A stretch of DNA of 64,000 nt. It comes from Dyadobacter frigoris (lineage in GTDB: Bacteria > Bacteroidota > Bacteroidia > Cytophagales > Spirosomataceae). This document shows, piece by piece, positions 33,613-42,222 of this stretch. The stretch spans positions 186,001 to 250,000 of the forward strand of contig NZ_SZVO01000003.1 of the NCBI RefSeq assembly GCF_005280585.1, read 5' to 3'. Every line of letters starts with the position of its first letter. The stretch's first letter is position 1. A model generated the notes under the pieces. The model did no database searches and was not told the origin of the DNA. It saw only the letters and a program-made list of their open reading frames with translations. The position numbers were made by a program, and so were the translations under genes.

Positions 33613-36603
33613 TTATTTAATCCGGACCTGATATAATGCGTTCCGACCCGTGATGAAAAGTGTGTTCATTTTTTCTCCGCCAAAAGTCATAGTCGCCGGT
33701 CTTTCAGGCACTTCTATTCCGCCAATTTGTTTTCCATCTTTATTGTAAATATAAATCTGACCATCAGCTATATACACATTTCCATCGCTGTCAACCGCTG
33801 AGCAGAATTCACCTTTTTCCGTAAAGGTTTCGGGCTCAGACAAATAGCCTTCTGAACCAACACGAAGTTTTACTGTCCGCTTAATATATTCATCTGTTGC
33901 ATAAATTTCTTTCCCCGGAAAACCTTCAACCAAAGAATTAGACCTTGCCAGATCGTAAACAACCGGAATAATGGTAACACCGTCCGGGGCCACAAAAGCT
34001 TCTTTGAAATGATTTGTACTGACTTTGTTAAAATCACCAGAATCTCTTCTTCTATTTGATGGATTAAGTGTTTTCTGAATGTTTTTAATATTCTCGATTG
34101 GCGTTTTTTTCAACAATTGAATTGTTTCCTCTGGATTTAATGCATCCATGGAATAAACCAAAGTACCAAAACCTGAATTCCCCCAGCCGCTATATGAAGT
34201 CCCGGCAGCATCCGGCATGACCGGAAAAACTTCCGGTTTCCCATCAATCAGATAACCTGGCCGCGGTATATATTTGAAAACGACAAGCAAATTATCTTTC
34301 GTATCACAAGCTAGCGAAAGTGGTTCCCAGGGAAAATCTGCAACAAGACTAAGAGATTTTGACTCCACAGACCATTTGTAAATCCGCCGCATACGTGATT
34401 CACTAAAATAAACATTACCCTTACTATCATGGCAAATGCCGTCAGCAAATTCGAAGCCATTTACCAACTGACGCACCTGCCCGACTGAATCAGCAACAAC
34501 CTTCTTCTTTGGTAAATTACCACTTATAAAAAGCCGGTTAAACTCCCACGGCCGCACTTCCAAATTAGAATTAATATCATACAAAGGAATCGTGCTGGAA
34601 TATTTTGTCTGGCTGTAATTATGGACATTTAAAAATTCAACGTTTTTGTTTCCCCAACTTCTGATTGAATAAGCAGCCGGTGTATTAACCCGTATCACTC
34701 GAAACATGTACAAATTAGCAAAAACCAGATTTTTGCAGTTTTCGATTTCAAGTGGCTGACAATCTGAGCTTTCCTTACTTTCTTCTTCAAGCTGCAAAGC
34801 ATAAACTTTCCAGTTTGATACATTTTTAAACCTGACTTCATTCCGAACGTGATGCTCAACGGACATCGCATAAATTCTGCCCGGCGTCGACGTATTAGAA
34901 ATATAAGCCCCGGATGTAGCAAAGGTGCCGGCCGACCAGATATTCTTAAAAGTCCCTCCTCCCCCTTTTGTAATCCATAAACTCCAGTATTGGCTATCCC
35001 ACGCGGACTGCTCGTCGCTATAAGCAGAAGATTTATTCCAGATCGAATTGGGACGCTCAATGGAACCGTGTCCTCCCAGGAATTTTACATCATTTACATA
35101 TGAATCTGCATTGGCCATCCATTTACACGCAACGGCCCGGGGGTTCAAAGCGCCGGTAGAAAGTCCAATTCCAGTTAAAATATTAAACCCGCCTTCGGAA
35201 GATTCAATCAAAGCTTTTGGTCCGCCGAAGCTTCCAAAAGCTTCCGTGTTATCCCGCAAAATAAATTGTGTAGCAATTGGACTTAATCCGATTAAAACAG
35301 AATTAGGTTTTAATTTAATCGTTTCAGTAACCCTATACCAACCTTGGGGCACATAAATATTTGGATTTTTGTCAATCGCTGACTGAATCGCTTTGGTATC
35401 ATCTGTGATTCCATCTCCTTTTGCACCAAGTGATTTCAGGTTCACCCAACTTTTCATATCAGGAAAATCAGGGATATCTTTTTTTGTTAGATTTGGAAGT
35501 GATTTTAAGATTTCAAATTCATGTATGGTTCCAAATTCAGGCTTTTTCCCCAAATCAGAAATTTGTAACCCATGATTAAAATTTTTAATTCTGTATATAT
35601 TTCCTTCTCCCGAAACCTGATTTTTGCTATGCAAATGACTAACCAGCACGGGTACTTTACTACAATGGACATTGCGCAAACTGATTTGCGTGTAAGCATT
35701 ATTTTCATCGCTGATGACCAGTGCGGGACCAGAAATGTTTTCAAACCGGCTGTCTTCTATAAATAGCTTTTCATAAAAATTCTCATAGACCTCAATCACA
35801 GTCGGAACATTTTTTACCGTCATTCTGACAATAGTCAATCCGCCTTCCCTGGATTTAATGGCTGCTTTTCGCTGGCCCTCAAAATAAGTATCAACCATCA
35901 TAAACTGCCAGCCCGGAGATGGTTTGGTTGTGTAAATCCCATATTCTCCACCAAAGAATCTGACATCTTCCATTTCATTACCCACATCAAAAATCCCCGC
36001 TTTTCCATTACCAATCTGAATATCAACATGTTCAATAAAACTGTGCTGTGCAAAGTGCGTTCTTAAAGCAACGGCAAACGGATTTCCATCTTCAATCCTG
36101 AAATCAATATTCGAAATGGAGCTATAAAAAGTACTTGCGCCTGCGTCGCGAACCGGTTCACCTTCTTTTTTAATAGATGAAGTAAACCAGAACATATAAT
36201 TTGCTTTCCCTTTATCATCCGGATTTTCAGTTTGAAATCCAGGTGTATTTTTGCCTAAAACAAACAAAGGACGTTTATTTCCATAACCGATCAGTTTTAT
36301 AGCTGTGGGAACATAAATAGTTTTACTAATTAAATAGGTGCCTTCGGGAATAAAAATAATACCGAAACTATGAATGGTTTTAAGAATGTTAATCGCTTCC
36401 TGCAAAGCATATGAAACATCCGTTTTTCCATCAGCCGTGATTTTATATTGATCGGGAGTGAAATAGACCGCCTCAGGATCTTCAGGTTTTATTTTATAGA
36501 AAGAAATATTTTCTGTCGCTTTTGCCTTCAACTTATCTGCCGATTGGCTGTAAACGGAAATTTGTACTGATAGCAAAATACAGATTAGGATGAAATTCTT
36601 CAC
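33613..36603 (-). CDS. Secreted tandem beta-helix protein with C-terminal beta-propeller
   Basis: A 996-residue exported protein; signal peptide MKNFILICILLSVQISVYSQ. Two pectate-lyase-3-type beta-helix modules are seen: module 1 from about 45 (ITADGKTDVSYALQEAINIL, IIFIPEGTYLISKTIYVPTA) and module 2 from about 390 (KSLGAKGDGITDDTKAIQSA, IYVPQGWYRVTETIKL). The tandem arrangement recalls GH55 exo-beta-1,3-glucanases. The last 300 residues (from about 690) form an SMP-30/NHL-like propeller (GFEFADGICHDSKGNVYFSE, AVDSDGNVYIADGQIYIYNK). The start is a GTG; a TAA lies five codons upstream. Likely a polysaccharide-binding or -cleaving protein; activity is not proven by visible residues. ThuA, GH18 and DUF1684 genes follow on the same strand upstream. 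Confidence 0.78.
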   Translation of the reverse strand: MKNFILICILLSVQISVYSQSADKLKAKATENISFYKIKPEDPEAVYFTPDQYKITADGKTDVSYALQEAINILKTIHSFGIIFIPEGTYLISKTIYVPTAIKLIGYGNKRPLFVLGKNTPGFQTENPDDKGKANYMFWFTSSIKKEGEPVRDAGASTFYSSISNIDFRIEDGNPFAVALRTHFAQHSFIEHVDIQIGNGKAGIFDVGNEMEDVRFFGGEYGIYTTKPSPGWQFMMVDTYFEGQRKAAIKSREGGLTIVRMTVKNVPTVIEVYENFYEKLFIEDSRFENISGPALVISDENNAYTQISLRNVHCSKVPVLVSHLHSKNQVSGEGNIYRIKNFNHGLQISDLGKKPEFGTIHEFEILKSLPNLTKKDIPDFPDMKSWVNLKSLGAKGDGITDDTKAIQSAIDKNPNIYVPQGWYRVTETIKLKPNSVLIGLSPIATQFILRDNTEAFGSFGGPKALIESSEGGFNILTGIGLSTGALNPRAVACKWMANADSYVNDVKFLGGHGSIERPNSIWNKSSAYSDEQSAWDSQYWSLWITKGGGGTFKNIWSAGTFATSGAYISNTSTPGRIYAMSVEHHVRNEVRFKNVSNWKVYALQLEEESKESSDCQPLEIENCKNLVFANLYMFRVIRVNTPAAYSIRSWGNKNVEFLNVHNYSQTKYSSTIPLYDINSNLEVRPWEFNRLFISGNLPKKKVVADSVGQVRQLVNGFEFADGICHDSKGNVYFSESRMRRIYKWSVESKSLSLVADFPWEPLSLACDTKDNLLVVFKYIPRPGYLIDGKPEVFPVMPDAAGTSYSGWGNSGFGTLVYSMDALNPEETIQLLKKTPIENIKNIQKTLNPSNRRRDSGDFNKVSTNHFKEAFVAPDGVTIIPVVYDLARSNSLVEGFPGKEIYATDEYIKRTVKLRVGSEGYLSEPETFTEKGEFCSAVDSDGNVYIADGQIYIYNKDGKQIGGIEVPERPATMTFGGEKMNTLFITGRNALYQVRIK

Positions 36604-36649
36604 GGTTGGATAAGGTATTTAGGAAAATCCAGATCACTGGAAACTAAAA

Positions 36650-36706
36650 ATTCACCCTTTTTAAACGTTTTCATTGTCAATAAAAACAGCTTACAAAAGG
36701 GTGAAT
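36650..36706 (-). terminator. Possible terminator hairpin after ThuA gene
   Basis: Perfect 12-bp inverted repeat ATTCACCCTTTT (36650-36661) / AAAAGGGTGAAT (36695-36706) with a long 33-nt loop, 22 bp beyond the ThuA stop. The long loop and weak T-run leave the role uncertain. Confidence 0.45.
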
Positions 36707-36728
36707 GATTGAATAATATTAGGAATAT

Positions 36729-37511
36729 TTATTTCTTGACAGCCCAGAAAATTGCGTTTTTGAAAAGCCTTGTATAAGCTTCATTTTCAAATAAATCAGG
36801 CGAATGTCCCATAAAGATATATACGTTTTTCGCTGCAATTTTCGGATTTGTCCATACCACAGGGTGATCCCCCATTTTGACTTTCGTTGAATCAGGTATG
36901 TACGTTGATTCGTCCACGCTCGCAATAACATGGACGTTTGGCCTCGGACTTTTATCGTAGGTATACCACTCTTCCGTTTTGACTATAAAGGAAGTCGGGA
37001 CACCTTTCATGACCGGATGTTTCCTGTCTTCAACATTTACTTTGCCGGAAGCAAAAGTGGAAATGTAATTCTTAAACCTGATACCGCCTATAAAATCATG
37101 AAACCAGTTCCACATCGGATAGCCGTCAAATTCGCCCAGTAAGGTCGCGTGATGAAAACCAATCCAGCCACCTTTTCCTTCTTTAATATATTTTTCAAAA
37201 GCAGCGGCAGCAGTTGGTGTCCAGGCATAGGGCGGAAAGTCCAACTGGATAAAAAGCTGATAATCAGCAAGAAATTCATCATTGATTTTTTCTGTATTCT
37301 GGATATAGTCAACTGCAAAATTGTTCTCAGCTGCCAACTTATCAAGCCAGATTTTCGCAGCTTTTGAATAGTCAATATGATGACCACCATTTTCTGCAAT
37401 AGCCAACACTTTGAAAACGGCAGGTTTTGATTGGGCACTAGAACTCAGACCAAAACAAACTGTTAGAATGTAAAAGAAAATAGTTACCCCGATTTTTAAA
37501 GAAATTTTCAT
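36729..37511 (-). CDS. Secreted ThuA domain protein
   Basis: A 260-residue protein with a signal peptide (cut near SSAQS, about 27) and a single ThuA domain: FKVLAIAENGGHHIDYSKAAKIWLDKLA, DYQLFIQLDFPPYAW, FEKYIKEGKGGWIGFHHATLL, and the C-terminal PVVWTNPKIAAKNVYIFMGHSPDLFENEAYTRLFKNAIFWA. ThuA proteins have a class-I glutamine-amidotransferase-like fold and occur in sugar clusters of Bacteroidota; their reaction is not settled. It lies 17 bp after the GH18 gene, so the two are likely co-transcribed. Confidence 0.88.
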   Translation of the reverse strand: MKISLKIGVTIFFYILTVCFGLSSSAQSKPAVFKVLAIAENGGHHIDYSKAAKIWLDKLAAENNFAVDYIQNTEKINDEFLADYQLFIQLDFPPYAWTPTAAAAFEKYIKEGKGGWIGFHHATLLGEFDGYPMWNWFHDFIGGIRFKNYISTFASGKVNVEDRKHPVMKGVPTSFIVKTEEWYTYDKSPRPNVHVIASVDESTYIPDSTKVKMGDHPVVWTNPKIAAKNVYIFMGHSPDLFENEAYTRLFKNAIFWAVKK

Positions 37512-37528
37512 AACAAAATCGATAAGAC

Positions 37529-38692
37529 TTATTTCAAAGATTTATCAATTTCATTTAGCAAATAACCCTTGGGATCGGAATTGTATTCCCAAAACATTAC
37601 ACCTCCCAATTTATTGTCAAGCACGTACTTGCATTTCTCAGCCACTGATTTCTCATCATCATATCCGATAAAAACCCTGGTCTTTTCATTGTACAGATAA
37701 GGTGCATGGGCAACAGTATCGCGATATTCTTTATAACCTTTTTTATTGACCAGACTGTCCTTAATATAAGTATAACCGTCAATGTATTCCTTCGCAACAG
37801 AGGTCTCACCCAGTACCGTTTTGGAATCTTTCCCCAAAGTAAATGCACGGCCATAAAACGGAAGTCCAACCACAATTTTGCTTGCCGGAACACCTGCTTT
37901 CAGGTATGCTTTGACGCCATTATCTGTGGAGCGGTTTGCTTTGAAGCGATCTGTCGGGTACAAACCGGCATGATGGACAACCGTATCCCCCGAAAAAAGA
38001 TCATAGGTCATAAGGTTCACATAATCCAGATATTCCTGCGCTTTGCCCATTTCCGAATGCGGAATAAATTCTTCCCAACCGGCAACTGCCGTTGTTAAAA
38101 GTTTTTTCTGTCCATCTTCCTTTTCAAAAATATCCAGTTCTTTTCTGATCGCTTCAAACATTAAAGTAAAATTCTGCTTGTCTTCAGGACGATAAACATT
38201 TCCTGAATCACCCGGCATGGCTGGATATTCCCAGTCAATATCAACGCCATCCAGTTTGTATTTTTTGATGATATCAACCGAACTTTTGGCAAATTTAGCC
38301 CTTGAACTATCCGTCAGAACCGCATCTGAAAAACGTCCGCTCCATGCCCAGCCACCGATAGAAATCAATATTTTCAGATCCGGATTGATCTTTTTGAGCA
38401 AATTCAGCTTTCTGAAATTGGTTGAATCTGTTTTTTCATTGGTAAGAAATGCCAGGCCGTTTTCAATATTTACAAAAGCATAATTGATATGCGTCAGCTT
38501 TTTAACATCAATTTTATCGGTATCAACCAGACCGTGGAAACCACCAACGTATCCGATAACAACGGGCCTGGAGTCTTTTGTTTCCTCTTTCTTTTTAGAA
38601 TCGCAGGAAATGATTGCAAAACTTAAAAAAGCACCGGCCACCAGAAAAAGCATAGCATTTTTGATGTTAAATTTTTTAGAAAAAGAATTCAT
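37529..38692 (-). CDS. GH18 family chitinase-like lipoprotein
   Basis: A 387-residue lipoprotein: the lipobox FAIISC puts the acylated Cys at residue 30, followed by a DSKKKEE spacer. The GH18 barrel shows SIGGWAWSGRF (about 111-121) and the catalytic D-G-V-D-I-D-W-E motif at 148-155, with E155 the proton donor and D153 beside it; YDLFSG and the C-terminal GGVMFWEYNSDPKG fit the family. It should hydrolyse beta-1,4-GlcNAc polymers at the cell surface or periplasm. Asp after the lipidated Cys (C-D) is noted; in Bacteroidota the surface-export signal differs, so the side of the membrane is unsure. Confidence 0.92.
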   Translation of the reverse strand: MNSFSKKFNIKNAMLFLVAGAFLSFAIISCDSKKKEETKDSRPVVIGYVGGFHGLVDTDKIDVKKLTHINYAFVNIENGLAFLTNEKTDSTNFRKLNLLKKINPDLKILISIGGWAWSGRFSDAVLTDSSRAKFAKSSVDIIKKYKLDGVDIDWEYPAMPGDSGNVYRPEDKQNFTLMFEAIRKELDIFEKEDGQKKLLTTAVAGWEEFIPHSEMGKAQEYLDYVNLMTYDLFSGDTVVHHAGLYPTDRFKANRSTDNGVKAYLKAGVPASKIVVGLPFYGRAFTLGKDSKTVLGETSVAKEYIDGYTYIKDSLVNKKGYKEYRDTVAHAPYLYNEKTRVFIGYDDEKSVAEKCKYVLDNKLGGVMFWEYNSDPKGYLLNEIDKSLK

Positions 38693-38777
38693 TTGTACGG
38701 GTTTAGAATGTATTACTTAAAGAAAATAATGATTTTAGTTTTATTGAAACTAAAAAAGAAGACCCTAAATTAAAGAA

Positions 38778-38806
38778 AAAACAACGACAATATCTGCCGT
38801 TGTTTT
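38778..38806 (-). terminator. Terminator-like hairpin after DUF1684 gene
   Basis: Stem AAAACAACG (38778-38786) / CGTTGTTTT (38798-38806), 11-nt loop. On the minus strand it follows the DUF1684 stop by 37 bp and ends in a short T-run. Confidence 0.65.
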
Positions 38807-38843
38807 ACATATCAAATCAGTATTTGCCCAGTGTTATCCAAAT

Positions 38844-39737
38844 TCAATGGTGACCATAATTCTTTTCCCCGGCAGTAACTGTCAGAGCGAGCATGTTTTG
38901 TTTAGGAGGCAAAGGACAAGTGGCGTAAGGTGTGAAGGCACAAGGCGGATTATACGCCTTGTTGAAATCCAATGAAACATAACCATCTGCATCTGGTTTA
39001 TTGGTATAAACAAATCGTCCGCCACCGTATGTTTCGTTCTTGTTTGTCTTATCACCAAAAAGAATAAAAAAACTCTCACCTTCACTCAAAGCATCCAGGC
39101 GATATTCTTTTCCTTTTATATTGAAAACTAATACGCCGGGAGATTCCTGCTCACTAAGTCTTCCGGTAACATCCATTATCGAAATTTTTCTACCAACTGT
39201 CGGTTCAAATTTTGCCTTTACTTTCCATTGTTCCGTTATTGGGAAACTTTCGATTCCTTTAAAATATTTGAGATACGGACTGTCCAGATCTTTTAAACGG
39301 ATTGCATATTTTTCACCGCGTTTGATAACAAACCATCTTAAAGTTTTATATTTAAGCACAATTTCTTCATCTGAAGGAAAAATAATCAATTTGGTAACTA
39401 ACTGATTATTGGCGTAAATCTCAGCTTCCGGTTTTGCAATCAGTGTTACCTCCCCATTTTCCAAAATAAATTCTCCCAAATTTGCCGGACTCCTATCCGA
39501 AGGGAAAATAAATTTATTGATACCATCACTACCAAAAGTATTTCTACCTTCTTCCAGCCAGAACAGGCCGGCGAGGTTAAGATAACCTTGCTCCGATTTA
39601 AGTTCTTTAATTCTCTGTTTTCTCCATTCCTTTATTTCATTTTCATAACCAGTATCGCTTATGAAACTAAATAAACCAGAGACAATAATGAGGATTGAAA
39701 GGACTTTTGGAATCCGAAATTTTACTTTATTATTCAT
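38844..39737 (-). CDS. DUF1684 domain protein, exported or membrane-anchored
   Basis: A 297-residue protein with an N-terminal hydrophobic segment (about 10-28, VLSILIIVSGLFSFI) and the whole DUF1684 domain: EWRKQRIKELKSEQGYLNLAGLFWLEEGRNTFGSD, then a C-terminal core with YGGGRFVYTNKPDADGYVSLDFNKAYNPPCAFTPYATCPLPPKQN. The family is widespread, beta-rich and functionally uncharacterised. A terminator hairpin lies downstream. The clean GGGRF and PPCAFTPYATCPLPP motifs make the family call firm. Confidence 0.88.
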   Translation of the reverse strand: MNNKVKFRIPKVLSILIIVSGLFSFISDTGYENEIKEWRKQRIKELKSEQGYLNLAGLFWLEEGRNTFGSDGINKFIFPSDRSPANLGEFILENGEVTLIAKPEAEIYANNQLVTKLIIFPSDEEIVLKYKTLRWFVIKRGEKYAIRLKDLDSPYLKYFKGIESFPITEQWKVKAKFEPTVGRKISIMDVTGRLSEQESPGVLVFNIKGKEYRLDALSEGESFFILFGDKTNKNETYGGGRFVYTNKPDADGYVSLDFNKAYNPPCAFTPYATCPLPPKQNMLALTVTAGEKNYGHH

Positions 39738-39912
39738 ATAATCAGGAGTATTATTTTCAAATATAAGAACATAAAAAACTAGAAATGAGCAAGTAAAAAG
39801 ATTTTTATTTTCAGAAAAAACTCTAATAGTATATTAATTATATAGACTTTATATTTTATTTGAAATAAGTGTGTATTTTTGGATTATAGTGATAACCGGA
39901 TTAAAAATAATT

Positions 39913-40344
39913 ATGCTGTCAAAAGATCTCATCGATGCATATAAAAGTGAAGACCTCGCCACGGAGGCATTTAAAGAATATAGATTAAGAAAAGGTGTTG
40001 TCTGCAAAAAATGTGGCTGTAAAGATCACTATTGGCTTTCCTCTAAACATCAATTTCAATGCAAAAAATGCAGGTTTCGAACCACATTACAGAGTGGAAC
40101 TTTGCTGGAAGGAAGCAAATTGCCCGTTTCCTACTTTTTCATTGCTTTGCATTTATTGATCAAAAAAGGCAATGACCTTAAAATCGAAGAATTTCAGCAG
40201 CAAACAGGACACAAGTACAGCGAACCTTTATACGATTTCCTTAAAAAAATAAAGCTTTACCTGAAAACAAACGAACAAAATTCTATTTTGATCGATTTCA
40301 TCGAGGTAGTAAATGAAAATTTTATTTTACAAAAGGCAGAGTAA
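39913..40344 (+). CDS. Orphan IS1595-type zinc-ribbon protein (transposase N-terminal domain only)
   Basis: A 143-residue protein from the ATG at 39913 (an in-frame GTG at 39871 would add 14 residues). It begins MLSKDLIDAYKSEDLATEAF and carries a zinc ribbon with C-x-x-C and C-x-x-C pairs (VVCKKCGC, FQCKKCRFRTT) followed by QSGTLLEGSKLPVSYFFIALHLL, exactly the start of IS1595-family transposases. The DDE catalytic part, normally about 150 residues, is absent: the protein ends at IEVVNENFILQKAE. No inverted repeats or target duplications are apparent around it. It may be an IS remnant or a domesticated DNA-binding protein. A TATTTTTG -7 like box lies at 39874-39881. Confidence 0.75.
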   Translation: MLSKDLIDAYKSEDLATEAFKEYRLRKGVVCKKCGCKDHYWLSSKHQFQCKKCRFRTTLQSGTLLEGSKLPVSYFFIALHLLIKKGNDLKIEEFQQQTGHKYSEPLYDFLKKIKLYLKTNEQNSILIDFIEVVNENFILQKAE

Positions 40345-40364
40345 AAGGTTTGGGGGAAATGATC

Positions 40365-41264
40365 TTATTTCCCCGGTTCCTGAATTACTTTCCGTTCCTT
40401 TAAATCATATTTTTGCCCTTGTTTCAATAGAAAAAAGGGGCCCTGATAGTTTGTTTCCGGGCCGTTCCCGTCCGAGAATTTCCTTTCTCTTTTGGTTACG
40501 ATCGTATTGTAATCATAAACGGCAACATAGGATCTTCCAACAACTTCAAAGATATCTTTTTGCACTACGATGGCCGTTGCCTCGTCCAAACCAATACCAA
40601 TAATTTCCGGCGACTGGCGAATAAATTCTATTAAATCGAACTGCCGGTTTCTGCGCATCAGGTGCTGGTCAATCGCTGAATTTTTCAAAAATCCAAGTCC
40701 TTGCGTATGATCGCCAATGAGAATATGAGCACCTTTTGTATCACCTCTCCACAGAAAGGATCCCTGAATACTGGCTCCGGCAGAAGTCCCGGAAATAACA
40801 CCACCACGTTCCAAAACTTCCTGAAAGGCTTTATGAGTAAGCGTGTTCAAATAAGAATCTGCGATTCTCCATTGTCTGCCGCCAACGAAATAAATGCCTG
40901 TTGCCGCTTTGATCGGTGCAATAAATTTTTCGCTGTTTGCTTCTGTTAGGCTGCTGGTATGCAGTAGTGTAACATTTTTGATACCGGTTTCCTTTTTAAC
41001 AAGTTCAACTGCATCCGTTTTATAGAAACCTGAATCGCCGGCCGCAGCCGTAATCACCACAATTCTGGCATTGTCTTTTCCTCCGGCAAGTTCTGTGAAT
41101 TTGTTCCATATCTCCGGTGTTGCTCCGCCGCCCCCAATAATGATTAAAGATCCTTTTTCAGGGCCATGCCTTGTAGGCGTTTCCTTAATCGTTATTGGCG
41201 ACTGAGAAAAAGACTGCGTTGAGAAAATCAGCAGAAAGCTGAACAAGTAAATGTAGTTTTTCAT
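40365..41264 (-). CDS. Exported cyanophycinase-like peptidase (S51 family)
   Basis: A 299-residue protein with a signal peptide (cut near SFSQS, about 21). The S51 fold is plain: GSLIIIGGGGATPEIW, IVVITAAAGDSG, TGIYFVGGRQWR, GGVISGTSAGASIQGSF with the nucleophile Ser161 in G-T-S-A-G-A, and IGIGLDEATAIVVQ. Cyanophycinases cut beta-Asp-Arg bonds; secreted forms let bacteria that do not make the polymer use it. No cyanophycin synthetase or isoaspartyl dipeptidase is in the window, so the natural substrate is open. It starts 2 bp after the preceding gene's stop, making a two-gene operon. Confidence 0.87.
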   Translation of the reverse strand: MKNYIYLFSFLLIFSTQSFSQSPITIKETPTRHGPEKGSLIIIGGGGATPEIWNKFTELAGGKDNARIVVITAAAGDSGFYKTDAVELVKKETGIKNVTLLHTSSLTEANSEKFIAPIKAATGIYFVGGRQWRIADSYLNTLTHKAFQEVLERGGVISGTSAGASIQGSFLWRGDTKGAHILIGDHTQGLGFLKNSAIDQHLMRRNRQFDLIEFIRQSPEIIGIGLDEATAIVVQKDIFEVVGRSYVAVYDYNTIVTKRERKFSDGNGPETNYQGPFFLLKQGQKYDLKERKVIQEPGK

Positions 41265-41266
41265 CC

Positions 41267-42037
41267 TTATTGAATTACAAAATTAATTTTATCAACGCCC
41301 GTATTTTTTGTAATCTTATCGTAACCATAAACCTGGATTTCGTACATCCCGATCGCGTTCATATCCAGTATTCCTTCAAAAATATTATCAACAGAAGTTA
41401 TTCCAAGCGCTACGTCTTTGTATTTAACGCCATCTTTTTTCACTATCGCTTTCACCTCAATCTGCTCAGAATCCCAGACACCGCCTTTGGTTATAGCGCA
41501 GCCGCAAAGCATAGTCAGATTAATTTTTATTTTCACCTTTTTGTCCGCCATCTTTTCCAACAGCATAATTCTATGCGTTTGCGGTTCCAGAATATCCAGA
41601 ATAAAACCGGGTATGTCCAGCACAATTCCTTCCTCATCAATATCTTTACCGGGAATCAACCAGAGTTGCGTGCTGGCTTTTATAGCAGAACTTTTTCTAT
41701 TGACAGGTGCTATCACTTCAACCGATACAAAAGTCGGTTCCTGAATATTAACCGAGGCTTCAAACTTTGCAGTCTTATCATCCGTCAAACGGTCATTTCT
41801 TTTATGCGGTGTTTTTAGAATTAAATCCGTGTTTCCCGAAGCACCTGTTGTCAGGCCTTTTGCGAGAATTTCTCCGGTCAATTCATTTTTTACGATAACG
41901 TAGGCACCGCCAATGCCGGTACCAATAAACTTGGCATCTTTCGCTTTGGCACGTATTACCAATTTAGTTGGTTGAGCAATTCCACAAAAAGACAACAGAG
42001 ACAGACTGATAAAAAGAAAAATTCGACTGGATTTCAT
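41267..42037 (-). CDS. Exported protein of unknown function
   Basis: A 256-residue protein from the ATG at 42037 (MKSSRIFLFISLSLLSFCGI, signal peptide cut near GIAQ at about 22); a GTG at 42094 would add 19 residues before the signal peptide. The mature part is beta-rich with two Ig-like looking units: KLVIRAKAKDAKFIGTGIGG and IKINLTMLCGCAITKGGVW. A C-G-C pair occurs in the second. I do not recognise a family. It overlaps functionally with the S51 peptidase gene only by position (2 bp apart). Confidence 0.75.
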   Translation of the reverse strand: MKSSRIFLFISLSLLSFCGIAQPTKLVIRAKAKDAKFIGTGIGGAYVIVKNELTGEILAKGLTTGASGNTDLILKTPHKRNDRLTDDKTAKFEASVNIQEPTFVSVEVIAPVNRKSSAIKASTQLWLIPGKDIDEEGIVLDIPGFILDILEPQTHRIMLLEKMADKKVKIKINLTMLCGCAITKGGVWDSEQIEVKAIVKKDGVKYKDVALGITSVDNIFEGILDMNAIGMYEIQVYGYDKITKNTGVDKINFVIQ

Positions 42038-42222
42038 TTTACTGTAAGGTAGATAAAAGATGTATTTTGAGGTGGCGTCCTGATAAAAATACACATTTCA
42101 TTTTTGTTTACTCATTACAGCAACGCTTTCTGTCTTATATCATATTCTTTCCCTTTTTACTGAAATACTGAATAGAATTTTGTCGAATTCTATTCAAATT
42201 ATTTAATCCAAAATGAAGGATT

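Noticed and set aside
41270-41818. 182-residue plus-strand ORF opposite the exported unknown protein
   Set aside because: Rich in Phe/Asn/Ile/Arg as usual for antisense of beta-rich genes; the minus frame has a signal peptide and a coupled neighbour.
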